NCBI GenBank assembly: GCA_010909165.1
Contig: VJWM01000044.1
Location: 62,001-126,000, forward strand
Reading direction: 5' to 3'
Length of the DNA stretch: 64,000 bases
Source: Anthoceros angustus
Lineage: Eukaryota; Streptophyta; Anthocerotopsida; Anthocerotales; Anthocerotaceae
Below the pieces are notes generated by a model. It was given only the letters and a program-made list of their open reading frames with translations. It was not told the DNA's origin and made no database searches. Of this stretch, positions 33,063 through 44,627 are shown piece by piece. Both the position numbers and the translations under genes were made by a program. The first letter of the stretch is position 1, and each line of letters begins with the position of its first letter.

Positions 33063-35040
33063 ACAACAACAACAACAACTTTATTTATGTCCGCTAAGGA
33101 TGGGAGAACCATCATGGGACAGAGATAGTACAGCGTAAAAGAGGTTTAAAAGTCGAGTACACTTACGTACGTCGAACTAGAGAAGCAGACTGTATGAGGG
33201 AAGCAAAAGAAGGCAAGACTACAAGGAGTCCAACAAGGACCGCCAAGATCAAGAAGCTCAGAGAGACATAGTCCGAGAGCCTAGGAATGTGGAAAGAAAA
33301 AATCAGCAGAAGACACATTCAAAAAGAAGAGAGTAACGAGACCGAATATCGGCATAGGTAGGACAATAAAAGAGGAAGTGTGATTCAGATTCAGGATCCA
33401 AGGAGCAAAGCTTGCATATCCTATCGTCTTGGGGAGGGGTAGGCTTGAGCCAACGGTCGGTCTCAATCCGGAGGTGGTGGGAGCTAACACGAAATTGACC
33501 TATGAGTGTGCAGAGTTTGAAGGAAAGGGGGGAACTGAGGTAGCGGGGCAGGTAGGAAATTTACTGAGGGAGGATTAACTCGAGCCTGCCTTTGTAAAAG
33601 CGGAGTCTAGAAGTGAGAGGGGGGAAAAGGAAAGAGGGGACCAGGTGAGGCGAAGGTATCTTAATTTAAGGGCCCTGCGAATGGAGTGGTTGGGGGATGT
33701 GAGAAAGGGGGAGTTGGGAGGAGGGAGGGGGCCAAGCAGGGAGTCGAAAAGGTTTAAACTCGAATCTTCTAAGCCAGTTGGCAGCTTGAGAAAGCCAGCA
33801 AAACGAAGCTTGTGGGTCAGTATTGAGCCAAAGCGAGCGAGAGGACCTAAAGGCAAGGAGGTGGTAAGGGGGATCCAAAATGGGTTTAGCAATATCAAGG
33901 AGGTGGAGGCGGTAAAGAAAGGATGAGAGGCGAAAAAGGCAATCAAGTTCGAGGGGAAAGACTGCAAATTCAGAAAGGAGGATGGGTAATGGAGTCGAGC
34001 GCTTACAAGCAATGTGAGCGCGGAGAAAGGAAGATTGGACCCTTTCCACCTTCGCCCAAGAAGAAGGGGAAAGATCCGGGCCCCAAATTTCAACGCCATA
34101 CAAGGCGGAGGGAATTACCATAGTGTTGAGCAGCTTCAAGATTGATATCCTGAAGATTCATCCTGTATAAAGAACGGCGCAAAGCACAGACAGAGCCCAT
34201 CCCCTTGGTAGCGCGGGAGGAGGCAGAGGAGGTCCAGTTAAATTTAGGACCGAAAATAGTGATACCCAGATAAGTATAGGATCGAACCATCTCCACCTCC
34301 TGACCATCATAATAAAATTTGCAATCACCCTTGTAATCCCGAGTGTTGAACCGCATAATCTTGGTCTTGCGCAGATTGACAAAGAGACCCTTGGTTTTGC
34401 AAAAAAGGGATAAAACATCCGATTGCTTTTGGGCCCTCAGAATGAGATAAAGAACGGCGCAAAGCATGAGCCCATCCCTTGGTAGCGGGAGGAGGCGGAG
34501 GAGGTCCAGTTAAATTTAGGACCGAAAATAGTGATACCAGATAAGTATAGGATCGGACCATCTCCACTTCCTGACCATCATAATAAAATTTGCAATCACC
34601 CTTGTAATCCCGAGTGTTGAACCGCATAATCTTGGTCTTGTGATTGACAAAGAGACCCTTGGTTTTACAAAAAGGGATAAAACATCCGCTTTTTCCGGGA
34701 ATGAGATAAAGAACAATATCATCCATATAGGAGGATAGGAATACTTTCCAGAAATAGCCGAGCACCAGGGTCGCCAGATCGAAGAAGCCATTCCTCAAGC
34801 TCATCAATATACAACCCAAAGAGATTTGGGGACAAAGGGTCGCCCTCACGAATGCCAAGTTGGATAGGGATTTGGTGGGAAGACAAACCACGGGGAGTCT
34901 TGATTCGAGCAAAGACCCTTTTGTAGAGAAGGGTAGCAGCATGCCACAAATGAGGAGGCATCTTAAGAGACTGAAGTCTAATATTGTTAGAACAATACAA
35001 AGGATTTGTGGACAAAACGGTCAAACAAACTTCCAAGCCG
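33063..35040 (-). mobile_element. Decayed LINE (non-LTR retrotransposon), 3' part
   Basis: On the minus strand, frames spread over this interval give reverse-transcriptase pieces in the right order: IREGDPLSPNLFGLYIDEL, the active-site YMDDIVLYL, TKGLFVNLRKTKIMRFN, YTYLGITI, then MVIPSALYGVEIWGPDL and a CCHC knuckle ICKLCSLDPESESHFLFYC near 33363-33425. Several frameshifts separate them. The 3' end reads AATAAAGTTGTTGTTG on the minus strand, a short simple-repeat tail typical of LINEs. The endonuclease domain is not found, so this is a 5'-truncated dead copy. The region just upstream (35041-35150) encodes a short frame ending LKKKNFI that is not recognised. Confidence 0.88.
34171..34710. repeat. 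Tandem duplication inside the LINE
   Basis: The block starting AGAACGGCGCAAAGCA at 34171 is repeated from 34451. The first copy is about 280 bp and the second about 260 bp; most differences are short deletions in the second copy (for example CCCC to CCC, and loss of CAGACA-like steps). Confidence 0.85.
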
Positions 35041-35703
35041 GGGACTTAAATAAAATTCTTCTTCTTCAGGGTAGGGAACATGCCTTTGATTTGATCCTCA
35101 CTCAAAAACTGAATATCGAAAGAGTCCGCATATGCAATCATAAGTACTCAGAGGTGCTTTGAAACTGTTACACTAGAGCGGTGTGCCAGCACAAGCAATT
35201 GTGAGTAGCACCGGTAGAAACACCCATCAAGCAATAACTTCGGACTTGTTCTGAGAGCTACCTGCTGCATCTGGATTGGGTGACAAACGGATATCTGGAA
35301 GCAGAGTTTATTCTGCGTGACGACGAACACTGTGCATGGTGTTTAGTATGGAGGAGTTTATCCGCGGGGGAACAGCCGCAGTCATGCTTTGGGTGTGGCT
35401 CCTAGGAACCAGACGATCGATTTCACCTCAGTGATACACGCAACTCAAGGTCTGACCAAATGCGAAGTGAAGCAGGTGCCACCACGTGGTTCCAGTTTCC
35501 CAGGTTCCGTCTGAATGTCACACGACAATCCCACAACATGAGAGAGGGATGACACAGAAGTAACTCGCATTAGGTCTGGAGTCTGGGTTCCGGGGAGCAA
35601 CCCCAACGAGCAACCTGACGTGGCTTTGCTGAAAGGGACGCAGCAAAAGAGTACTCCTGATCAAAGTCTCCTTTCACATGCACTTGTAAGCTTACACCCG
35701 TGG

Positions 35704-35711
35704 TATATAAG
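35704..35711 (+). promoter_or_regulatory. TATA box of pectate lyase 3
   Basis: TATATAAG lies about 263 bp upstream of the pectate lyase 3 start codon in the sense direction, in a GC-balanced context. Transcription would start near 35735, giving a 5' UTR of about 230 nt. Confidence 0.55.
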
Positions 35712-35966
35712 AGGACGCAGTTGTGTAATCCTCTGCATCCAAGTTTTCCACACCCAGCAGGCTCCATGATTTGAGGTCGACTGCTTCTTCATCTTCGTTA
35801 TCATTTTGTCTGTAAGTACCTCCAGGCTCCGATAGCAGCAGTACTAGTTCGTGTTGATCATGGGAATCCTTCGAAGGCCAGATCTAGGTGGTCTAGTGCC
35901 TGTTGGACAAAGTTGTAAAGTCGGACTTACATTTGACAGCGGTGAATATACAGGGAAGCATTCAAG

Positions 35967-37547
35967 ATGACAACGCCTTTCCGACTTCTTCAATGTACAA
36001 TCTGTATCACAATCCTGTTGCTGATATTTGGCTCCCATGAGAGTCTGGGCGTCTGCAAAGTTGGTGGGAACCAAAGGCACGATCAAGACCTACAGACTGG
36101 AGCATTGGATGCTTGATATTTGGTTCATATATAAGTGGCAGACTTGTATGAAAAGAATAGGATTTCTCAGCTGCAGATCTTCAGAAGCTAACCAATTGAA
36201 TTCTGGGTGCAGGAACACACGTCTTTTACAGACTGCGAACGGAAGCGTCGACGCAGCTGGGTGCGCCCAGACCGGCAACTCCATCGATGACTGCTGGAGG
36301 CTCAATGCAAACTGGTCCACGGACCGCACAAAGCTGGCGGGCTGCTCAATGGGCTACGCAAAGCAAGCATGGGGTGGCAAAGACGGAGCCATCTACACAG
36401 TGACAAATGCAAGCGATGATGCCGTAAATCCCACTAACGGAACGCTCCGCTATGGAGTCATCCAAACGGAGCCTTTGTGGATCGTGTTCAGCAAGGATAT
36501 GAGAATCAAGCTGCAGCAGGACTTGGTGTTCGTCAACGACTATAAAACAGTGGATGGAAGAGGAGTAAACGTGGAAATCGAGAACGGTGCAGGCCTCGTT
36601 CTAGAGGGAGTGTCGAATGTGATCATCCACGGAATCAAAGTCTACAATATCGTCTACAACAACAAAGGAGGGCAAGTGAGATTATCCCCCACTGTCGTAC
36701 AGGGGCGAGGGTCGGCAGGAGAGGATGGGATTAAAATCATCAACAACGCCAGGTTGATCTGGATCGACCACTGCTACCTCGCAAACGGCACCGACGGGCT
36801 CATCGACGTGACCAAGAATTCCACCGATGTTACGCTTTCCAACAATCTCTTCGAGAATCACGATAAGGTAAGCACGGACATTCATTCCAGATGATCCTGA
36901 TTCACAGCTGAGCTGGAAGTTTCCACTAAACGATGGTCACATGCAGGTTATCCTTCTGGGTGCCGATGACGGCGACACAGCTGATGTGAACATGCGGGTC
37001 ACAGTCACCCTGAACCGGTTCGGCAAAGGTCTGACACAGAGGATGCCGAGGTGGGTGCCTGGAATCTCATGTCCCAATGTTCTTGTCAAAACATGTATAC
37101 AGTTCACCTCAGACCAATACTGTGGCTGATGGATGCAGATGCCGCTTTGGACAATTTCACGTGGTGAACAACGACTATCTGCCATGGGGATCATACGCCG
37201 TAGGAGGCAGCGCCAACGCCACCATCAACTGCGAGGCAAACCGGTACACGGCAGGGGATCACAAGGAGGTGACGAAGCGCATGGACGACACTGACTCATG
37301 GAAGAGCTGGAACTGGCGTTCAGAGGGCGATCTGTTCGTAAACGGGTCCTTCTTCACTGAATCAGGCAGCCAGGATGCTTCAGCTTATACGGCAGCCACC
37401 AGTCTGCCAGCCAAGTCAGCATCCATGGTAGCAGCCATGACAGCGGATGCTGGTCCGCTCAAGTGCAAAGCAGGAGCTGCTTGCTGCTCTCAAGCTGCTG
37501 GTATATCTGATCTTACCAATACTCTCCGTAAGAATACCATGAAGTAG
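35967..37547 (+). CDS. Secreted pectate lyase 3, at least 4 exons
   Basis: The signal peptide is in a short first exon starting at 35967 ([22 protein letters not shown]). Exon 2 is 36213-36867, exon 3 36947-37050 and exon 4 37139-37547. The PL1 domain shows [66 protein letters not shown] and VGGSANATI, then a Cys-bearing C-terminal tail (KAGAACC). The first intron cannot be closed with certainty: the conserved phase-2 junction before NTRLLQ has a good acceptor (GTGCAG at 36207-36212) but the only phase-2 donor in frame near the end of exon 1 would be a GC donor in CAAAG|GCACGA; a phase-1 GT donor at GTTG|GTGGGA with an acceptor at about 36182 is the alternative. The intron seen at K(E/Q)|VTKR in both paralogues is missing. 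Function is as for other PL1 enzymes, wall homogalacturonan cleavage. Confidence 0.9.
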
Positions 37548-37904
37548 AGGCTTAGAACAGATACAAAAGGCTTGAGGAAAGCTTCACAATCTTCCAATTC
37601 TCCTGCCATTCTGTGCACGTTGCCGGTTGCTTGTGAACTACGTAAGACTTTTCGGTGTGTAGTTGAGAATCTCAACTACACGCCGGGATGACCGTGAGAT
37701 CTTTAGTGACAGCTTGCGGCCGTGATATAGTATGTTTTCTAGTAAGCTATGTCCTACTTTGGTTGTCTAGCGATGTACTACAATAACCGGTTGAGGAGTA
37801 GAGGATGTATTTCTAACAAGTCATAAAACAGTATAATATACATAAAGCATATGTTTTCTTATCGCGTTTCCAGTGACATAGCCTCGTATAGTGCGGGCCT
37901 GACA

Positions 37905-39860
37905 TCAGTTGGGTGAGGGGACCATGTGCTTCATCTCAGCCATCTGATTCCGGAACTCGCTGTCCATAGATCCTAATTTTTCTTCCAAGTGTCGTATAAT
38001 AACCTTTGACTGCCTCAACTGGTCAGGGCTTCGTACCTTATTCTCCTTGTGGTGGGCATTTGATAGAATCGAATATTGGTATCTGAGAGAATCCTCCTGA
38101 ACTGTATCCTGGTCCTGGTCCTTGACCACGGCAGCCAGATGCTTACTCAGCCTTTCCAAGGCATCCTCTCGTTGCCTGAGCTCGTACTCCATCTCCGTAA
38201 CTTGCTCCTTTAGACTGCTTTGTTGCAATCTGTCCATTTCCTTCTCTTGAGCTGCCGCGTCCAGCAGCCTTCTGGCTTCACTCAGTTCGTGTGTCAGCTT
38301 GGAGCAGCTATCAGTTTTCTCTTGAACAGACCGCTGATAACTTTGGAGCTGGCGATGCAGGCCTGCTGCCTCCTCCTCTTTAGTCTGTGCAAACTGTAGT
38401 GCTTCTTGGTTGATGGTGACCAGCTCCTTTATCCTTACCTTGTGCCCCTCAGTCTGTTTTACTACATCCCGAAGCTTTTGCAGCAGGTCAAACTTTTCCA
38501 TCACAGTTGCGTCGGTTTCACTCTGAATAGCATGCATCCTTCTCTTCAACTCCTGCAGTTGAGAGTCCTTGTCTGCCACCATGCGCTCTAAGCCAGAAAT
38601 TTTCAGCTCGTTCTTTGCAAGCTCCTGCTCTATACCCTTAGCGGAAGCAAGTTTGGCTTCCTTCAGCTGTATCTCCACGGAAGCTTGTAGGCCTTTGTAC
38701 TGAGACCTTAAATCTGCCAGCTCTGTTTCTACCTTTGTAAACTCCACTGCTATTTGGGAGTTCAGCTCCTGAGCAAACTTCAGTGTGTTCTCCTTTCTCT
38801 GCATCTCCTCGGCATGCTGTTGAAGGGCTCTCTCCAGGTCTTTCCTTGCAGTCTGTAGCTCCTGTTGCAGGTTCAGAATATGTTGATCAGTCATGCCCGG
38901 CTGAACCCGTAGCAACGGCCTCCCACTGTGATAGTCTTTCAATTCAGCTACAGCTGTCTGCAGGATCGCAACCCATGGTGGCATAGCAGCAGCTTCTTCC
39001 CTCAAGTCCCCTTGGACAGTCTTGCTGAGTACAGCCAGCTGATGGGTCAGTTCCATGAAGAGTCGAATAACAACGCCGAGAACTCCGAGCTTGCTTACCT
39101 CGTCCTCCCCAAAGTAAACTTGGGGCTTTCGGGGACTACCTTGTTGCATTTGAAAGGTCGACAACAGCTGACCAACGAGAACAGTAACAAAATCCAATTC
39201 CCCACTACTGGATGTCAAAGATAGGATTTCTGACACGCCTGCTCCTTGAGAGTAGAGGGCATGCAAGCAGCTTGCTGCATCAGACAATTTGTCGGGAGCA
39301 TCATCAAGAATGTCAGTCGTCACCTGCTCTTGAGTTGCTACTCTAAGTTCTCCCTCCAATCTGCTCACTTCGGCCCTGAGCATCTGAGCTTCCGTTTGCC
39401 AGTTCAGCTCCACCTGCTCTTCAGCCACTTCAGAAACAAATGTCACTTGTCTTTCTAACTTCTTCATCGGAAACTTCCCCTCCTCATTCCCTGCCCTCCT
39501 GTCTTCAAAAATCTTGGACTGGTAGAAAGAACTATACTGCAGAAGCGAATCCGTGCTCTGAACATACATAGTTTTAGTTGTCTGCTCAGAAGAACCAAAT
39601 GCCGTGTTCACCACTTTGGCATGCAGAGTGTCATCAAAGAAAACCTTTTGAGTCTCCACCATCAGCAACCTCCTCTCCAGCTCCTCCAAGGCGTATCTCA
39701 TGGAAAGCCAAGCTCTTTCTTGCTCCTCTGCGATAGAAAGCAGCTCTACCTTGGCCATCTTCACGGTTTCTTGCTGGTGTTCCGCAGCTGAAAAACCTGG
39801 TTGTTCCAGGATTTGCAAGACACTTGGAAACTCCATAACCAGCTCTTTCGCAATGGCCAT
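37905..39860 (-). CDS. Intronless coiled-coil protein, 651 aa, family unknown
   Basis: One open frame without introns. After a short non-coil N terminus, residues about 30-70, 150-200 and most of 340-650 are rich in Glu, Lys, Gln, Leu and Ala with heptad-like spacing and no helix breakers, for example QELQTARKDLERALQQH and KEEEAAGLHRQLQSYQ. A middle segment (about 205-310) is more mixed and may be globular (FVTVLVGQLLSTFQMQQ, VIRLFMELTHQLAVL). No motor, kinase, membrane or targeting motif is visible. A structural or scaffold role, for example with cytoskeleton or organelle membranes, is only a guess. It lies tail-to-tail with pectate lyase 3 (357 bp between stop codons). Confidence 0.8.
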   Translation of the reverse strand: MAIAKELVMEFPSVLQILEQPGFSAAEHQQETVKMAKVELLSIAEEQERAWLSMRYALEELERRLLMVETQKVFFDDTLHAKVVNTAFGSSEQTTKTMYVQSTDSLLQYSSFYQSKIFEDRRAGNEEGKFPMKKLERQVTFVSEVAEEQVELNWQTEAQMLRAEVSRLEGELRVATQEQVTTDILDDAPDKLSDAASCLHALYSQGAGVSEILSLTSSSGELDFVTVLVGQLLSTFQMQQGSPRKPQVYFGEDEVSKLGVLGVVIRLFMELTHQLAVLSKTVQGDLREEAAAMPPWVAILQTAVAELKDYHSGRPLLRVQPGMTDQHILNLQQELQTARKDLERALQQHAEEMQRKENTLKFAQELNSQIAVEFTKVETELADLRSQYKGLQASVEIQLKEAKLASAKGIEQELAKNELKISGLERMVADKDSQLQELKRRMHAIQSETDATVMEKFDLLQKLRDVVKQTEGHKVRIKELVTINQEALQFAQTKEEEAAGLHRQLQSYQRSVQEKTDSCSKLTHELSEARRLLDAAAQEKEMDRLQQSSLKEQVTEMEYELRQREDALERLSKHLAAVVKDQDQDTVQEDSLRYQYSILSNAHHKENKVRSPDQLRQSKVIIRHLEEKLGSMDSEFRNQMAEMKHMVPSPN

Positions 39861-40010
39861 CGGTGTGACTCTCCTACTCCATTTACATCAATCTTCAACA
39901 CTGCTAAATCGTCCTCAACAAAATCAACCCGATCTGCTAGCCAGATCAATTGTGCACAACTTGAAAGATTAGCCTGTGAGCCCTAGAAGCAACCGCGCCT
40001 GTACTTGGGC

Positions 40011-40073
40011 AATTCTACAACTCCGCGTCCAAGATGGACACCCATCACATACTGCCACCAATTTGTAGAATTG
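40011..40073. repeat. Inverted repeat, 10-bp arms
   Basis: CAATTCTACA at 40011-40020 is matched exactly by TGTAGAATTG at 40064-40073, with a 43-bp loop. It lies upstream of the coiled-coil gene, near its 5' UTR or promoter. Confidence 0.7.
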
Positions 40074-40584
40074 TACGGATCTGGAACCAGGAGAACTCAT
40101 GGAGAGCACACAATCAAGGATCGAAGCAGATTCTTGAAGTTCATGTCTCCCATATCCACAATCAACTGCTCGGAAGTCGAAACTACTCGCTGCCCAAAGT
40201 GCCCAAAAGATTTCTGGAAAGTGCATCACCTCTGGAACATTGATGAATTTTGGGACAATCTCCAGCTCGCACATTACGCCAACGTCGCAGGATCGGGCAG
40301 CAGCCGTTCATCCATCCCCGTGGAATGCGTCACGCGGTTACAGCTGGTGCGATCAAAATGCAAGCGTGGCAATTCCAGTCCAGCCAGGAAGAATTGGCCA
40401 GAATCCTTCGCAGATCTCAGGCAACAGTCGAGGAAGGCAAACGAAGTAGACGATCGACTCCGGATCACACTCGTCCGAACGAAGTCGAAGAAATTGGAGA
40501 AACGACAGGAGAGGATCTCGGTTGACGGGCCTGTTCGGCAAGGACACAATCCCACTGGCTAAAATGGCGGAATCAGCGCGTGAG

Positions 40585-40665
40585 CGCAATATTCACTTCC
40601 CGCCAGGGATGCGTCAAGTCGATGTCACGTGGCGGCGTCAAGACGCCTGTGAAGCGAATATTGTG
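40585..40665. promoter_or_regulatory. G-box within an imperfect inverted repeat
   Basis: The arms CGCAATATTCACTTC (40585-40599) and GAAGCGAATATTGTG (40651-40665) are reverse complements at 13 of 15 positions. Between them is a CACGTG G-box (40626-40631) and a repeated GCGTCAAG. It sits about 750 bp upstream of the coiled-coil gene start. A bZIP/bHLH target is possible; an element remnant is the alternative. Confidence 0.4.
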
Positions 40666-40739
40666 CCAGACCTACTTTCAAAATTAGGTGGACTGCTTTT
40701 CCACGGAAAGTAGGATTGATAGAAACTTTATGTACAATG

Positions 40740-43700
40740 CACTGCATGCCGTGCAATTACATTTTATTCATTTAGCCGTCCTAAGATTAATGCAATAGGC
40801 TAAAAAACAATGAACAAGAAAATGAAATATAGGGCTAGGTAACTAAAAAAGGTACATATAGAAGCTTAATAGGCCTGAAACTCACCAACGTCTTATCTGA
40901 TCCATAAGAGCCTCGGGAGGGCTTGTCTCGAATCAAGAGTTAGACGAGAGGCATTTCATCATTCATCCCAATATTTGATTTGCCCAATTCATAGGGGACT
41001 GTAGGAGCAACCCCATGAAGCTGCTCAAGCCTTGCCTACCCACCCAACATGAAACCATTTCCAAACATAAGGGTTGGTCATAAGAGTCGGAAGCGATAGG
41101 GGTCAGTCCAACTTTGTATGGAGGTTGCGATTCCCAGCCTAGCTCCAGGCTTGGATCCTGGTGGCAAGGCCACCGAATAAATATGTAGGCCGTTTGGCCA
41201 TGACTCAAACAGAATTGTTGGCCTATCTCTCTTCTTCTTATCAATCTTGCGGGGCAAGCACTACTACACAACATATGGTTTTTTAACGCACCCCAAATCA
41301 CGTGGACAAGTCCCGTTATTTTGGTGTTATTAAATAATAACGTCGCACTCGAATATAACGTGCGGGATGGGTATGGTCTATATTTTATGGACTGCATAAT
41401 ATTTAGCGTGCTGCGCCCTCTCGTTATTTCCGGCCTATGTCACCGGGAGCACCCCGTTCACGCCCTTCACACTTTTCGACCACACCGGCCTCTTTGTATC
41501 CGTCTTTGTGCCTGTCCCCGTGCCCGTGCCCATATTGTGCCCGTCCCCATCCACCAGTTCATTCAAACATTGTCATATTGTTCGGGCGCTTACAAAAGCA
41601 TGGGTTGGGTACGCGATCTCTCCTAGGCTGTACCACAGGAACTACCACTGCACCACTCGCACTCCACAAACCAATTCAACATGGAATTTATTCATCTCCA
41701 GACCATGTGCGGTGGGGCATCGCCTTAAAGATAGAGGATTCGATCGAACGTCCCCAGGTAAGACGCGACTTCAAGGGTCAAGCTCCGGTCTCGCCTACAC
41801 GGGTGCCCTTTTCCTACACCGCACCAAGGCACACACACAATTACCCCGAGTGTGGATCAAAATAATGTCACACATTTTCTTACGATAGCTTAATGAGTTT
41901 CCTTGGCTCGCAAGGTCTGGCAACGGCATCGACATTTAGACACATAAGATCTTCATCTGGCATGTCTAATTACAAATTCCAAATTGCCTGCAATTGACAA
42001 GTCCCAAATTTGCCCAATGCCTCTAGAGGTAGCTGCCACAAGAATCTGCCCTAAGAAAGCCTAGGCTCCACCCGCTAGTGAGGCATGCAGGTCCACTACC
42101 ACCATCTGCCGCAATGTCCGCGGCTCAAACAAGAATGCATATGTCTTGCCAGCAATCAGGGCTGAGCCTCTCTGGCTACCAACACAATGGCACGTCTTCA
42201 CAATGGCGAGTGAAGCTCCCAGCACCTCGAACAACTTGCAATACCCAGCGCCCTGGTCCAGGCGTCCACACTTCAGGGACCTCGACCTCATCCGCCCGGA
42301 AGGCTTGCGCACACACATAATCTCCAGCTGGGAGGTGAGGTGCATTCTCCACCGCGATCGGGTGGACACGGTGGTCGGCCTACGGCGTCGATGTGCCTGA
42401 TGGGCGTCTTGGGCGAAGATCCGCCGCCAAGTTCTCGCATCACGGACAAGCCCAACTGCTGGGATGAAGGGGGGCATCGGCGGCATTGGGATTGGCCCCT
42501 CCGAAGCGTTGTTGCTAGAGCTATTTGCCATCTCACATGCTCGCCACGCACTAATCGAAATCGGCGAAGCAAGGCGTCAGAAGCGTAAGTATGCACAATG
42601 CAGAAGTACAAAGGAGAGCTTCTGAAGAAGGCGGGAGCATAAACAGTTCAAATGAAGCGTGTTTTTTGCACCCAACACAGTGTGCATGCGTTGTTGACGT
42701 TTGGTACGCGACAGCGGTTGCTGTACTATACTGTGACTAATGACCGTAGCGGACGTGAGACCCATTCTGGCCACATTAGCCCAGCTAATGCGAGCGTGAA
42801 GACCGTTATGGCCCCTTGTCCAGCCCTGATACACCCACCTCCTTGGCCTACACTTCATTTTTACACCTCACTTGCACACAACCTCGACGCGTTGTGGTTG
42901 GCCATGGATCCTGATGCTCCAGTTCACAATCGGCAGATTTCAAGAGGTCGTTGCGCATGTCCTGATTGCATTGGTGTGGAGTGAGGTTTTGCATCCAGGG
43001 ACACAAGGAGGCCCACATTCACCCTCTATGTCGTTATAGTCCTAGGATTCGTTCCCAAGGGAATGGTTTTGTGTCAAAGTGTTCTAAAACTATGGATTCT
43101 AGTCTTCCTACAAATCAGTTCCTACCCAACCGTGATGAACTACTGCGCTCAATTCCACCACCGTGGTGAGTTCGGCCACCGTCGTGGTGGGTTCGGCCAC
43201 CGCGGAGGCTGATTCAGCCACTGTGGTGGGACCCACCCGACCGGCGCGCCCGCGTCGAGGTCGACTATTTGGCGCCCGGTTCCCCCAGAGCTCACTGGTG
43301 GATGCACTCTATGATCACGCACGCCGCGGCACCTCACTTCGTCGCTGATTCCCTCTGACCTCACCACACAATTTATTCCCAACCTTTCTTAACGTTCCGC
43401 GTTTTCCAGACCCTCGCGCTCACCACTTCCTATTATCTCACAGCCGTTCTAGACTCCTCTTCACACAGCGGCTCACTCACCCACTTTCTCATAGGGCCCT
43501 CATACACCCCCGCGCACAAAATGTTCCCACTGATCCTCCTCTCTTAGGCCACACAGACCCCTCCTTGGGCCACACAGACCCCTCCTCAGGCCACACAGAC
43601 CTCACCTTGGAATTAGACACAATCTGGTTGGACAGCGGGTTGGGAAGGAAAGAAAAAAAAACAATTGGTCAGCACCAAGGGCGATTCGCACACCCGCGAT

Positions 43701-44150
43701 CTCACCCCGGTCCCCTATGGGGATCTTCCCTCCCGGCATGCGTTGAGCACCCCTCACCGTTAGTCACCCCAAAAGAGGAGCTTGGTCACTTAGCTCTCGA
43801 CCATCCAGGGATCTCCCCGGCCCTTTTGTGATGAGAGGACAGCACACCGAATCAGTCCGGGATTGATCGGACGTCTCCAATCAACCTCGCGCGCAGATTC
43901 GACACACGAGAGCTCACACCTGAAATTGTCTAACGAGGGAGACGCGAAGGGGTTTCTTGTACATCCGGCCGTGGAGCGCCATAGCTCACTTTTCTAGTGT
44001 CTAAAAAAAATGGCTAACCTACCACGAGCGCACCTACCAATTTAGGTAACTACAAATTTACAGGCTTTCCTAACACCTTATCCCCTAATCCGAGTGAAAG
44101 CCCCTGACCTATGATACCGCTCCCCTCTAAAATCAGCGCGCTCGCCTCCA
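40740..44150. other. Intergenic and repeat-derived sequence
   Basis: No gene is supported. A CACTACTACA terminus occurs at 41259. A minus-strand frame at 42061-42531 starts MANSSSNNASEG but has no known domain. GTGG-rich tandem repeats occur at 43151-43235. Confidence 0.5.
43547..43609. repeat. 21-bp tandem repeat, three copies
   Basis: GGCCACACAGACCCCTCCTT is repeated at 43547, 43568 and 43589, the third copy diverged. Confidence 0.9.
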
Positions 44151-44627
44151 CTATTGCTGCCTAGCCCTGGGGCCCATGCATGTTCCCCTCGCTCTCCTAC
44201 CACACCTCTGATCCGAAAGATTCTCCCTTAATATCTCCATCTCACTTGCGCTATCCGAGGTCTCTTCACTCCTTCCAGGAGGTGCCGCCCGTCTTCTGCC
44301 CCCGCGCACGTTGCCTCGCTCCTCATCACTGGACAGCCACATAGTGCATTCCTCCCTCCACGCTCTGGCCTCCGCCTCGCTCATTTCCTCGAGTACAACC
44401 TGTGGAGGGTATGCCCCAGCTCCCGTTCGAAGGAAGCCAGTGGCGGTTAGGATGTGCAGCCAGTAGTTTCTGCCCCCTCCTGTCCCAACAACCACATACA
44501 CATTTAGAGTGAGCACCCGCTCACCATGCAGGCAGAAGCTAGGGATATGAGCATCCTCATCCAGACGCCGCAGCACAATACGCTCTTCTGCTAACGAGGT
44601 CCTTACCCTCTCCTCCCGTGGACAATC
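44151..44627 (-). CDS. Unknown protein frame, possibly element-derived
   Basis: The minus frame is open for about 158 codons from 44627. It begins PREERVRTSLAEER, continues through a hydrophobic stretch VLTLNVYVVVGTGGG and an acidic section ELEE-like (VLEEMSEAEARAWREE), and ends in an Arg-rich tail. The composition is protein-like rather than low-complexity, but I recognise no family and there is no upstream Met in a good position (the first is non-ATG within the frame). It lies at the edge of the repeat-rich block, so a transposon origin is more likely than a host gene. Confidence 0.3.
   Translation of the reverse strand, partial: DCPREERVRTSLAEERIVLRRLDEDAHIPSFCLHGERVLTLNVYVVVGTGGGRNYWLHILTATGFLRTGAGAYPPQVVLEEMSEAEARAWREECTMWLSSDEERGNVRGGRRRAAPPGRSEETSDSASEMEILRENLSDQRCGRRARGTCMGPRARQQ

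Noticed and set aside
40005-40562. 185-codon plus-strand frame upstream of the coiled-coil gene
   Set aside because: Charged, no known domain, and located where the promoter and 5' UTR of the minus-strand gene should be.
43960-44020. Possible tRNA or other small RNA genes in the repeat-rich half
   Set aside because: No cloverleaf with proper arms could be found by eye here or elsewhere; only the weak A/B-box pair at 62.8 kb deserved mention.
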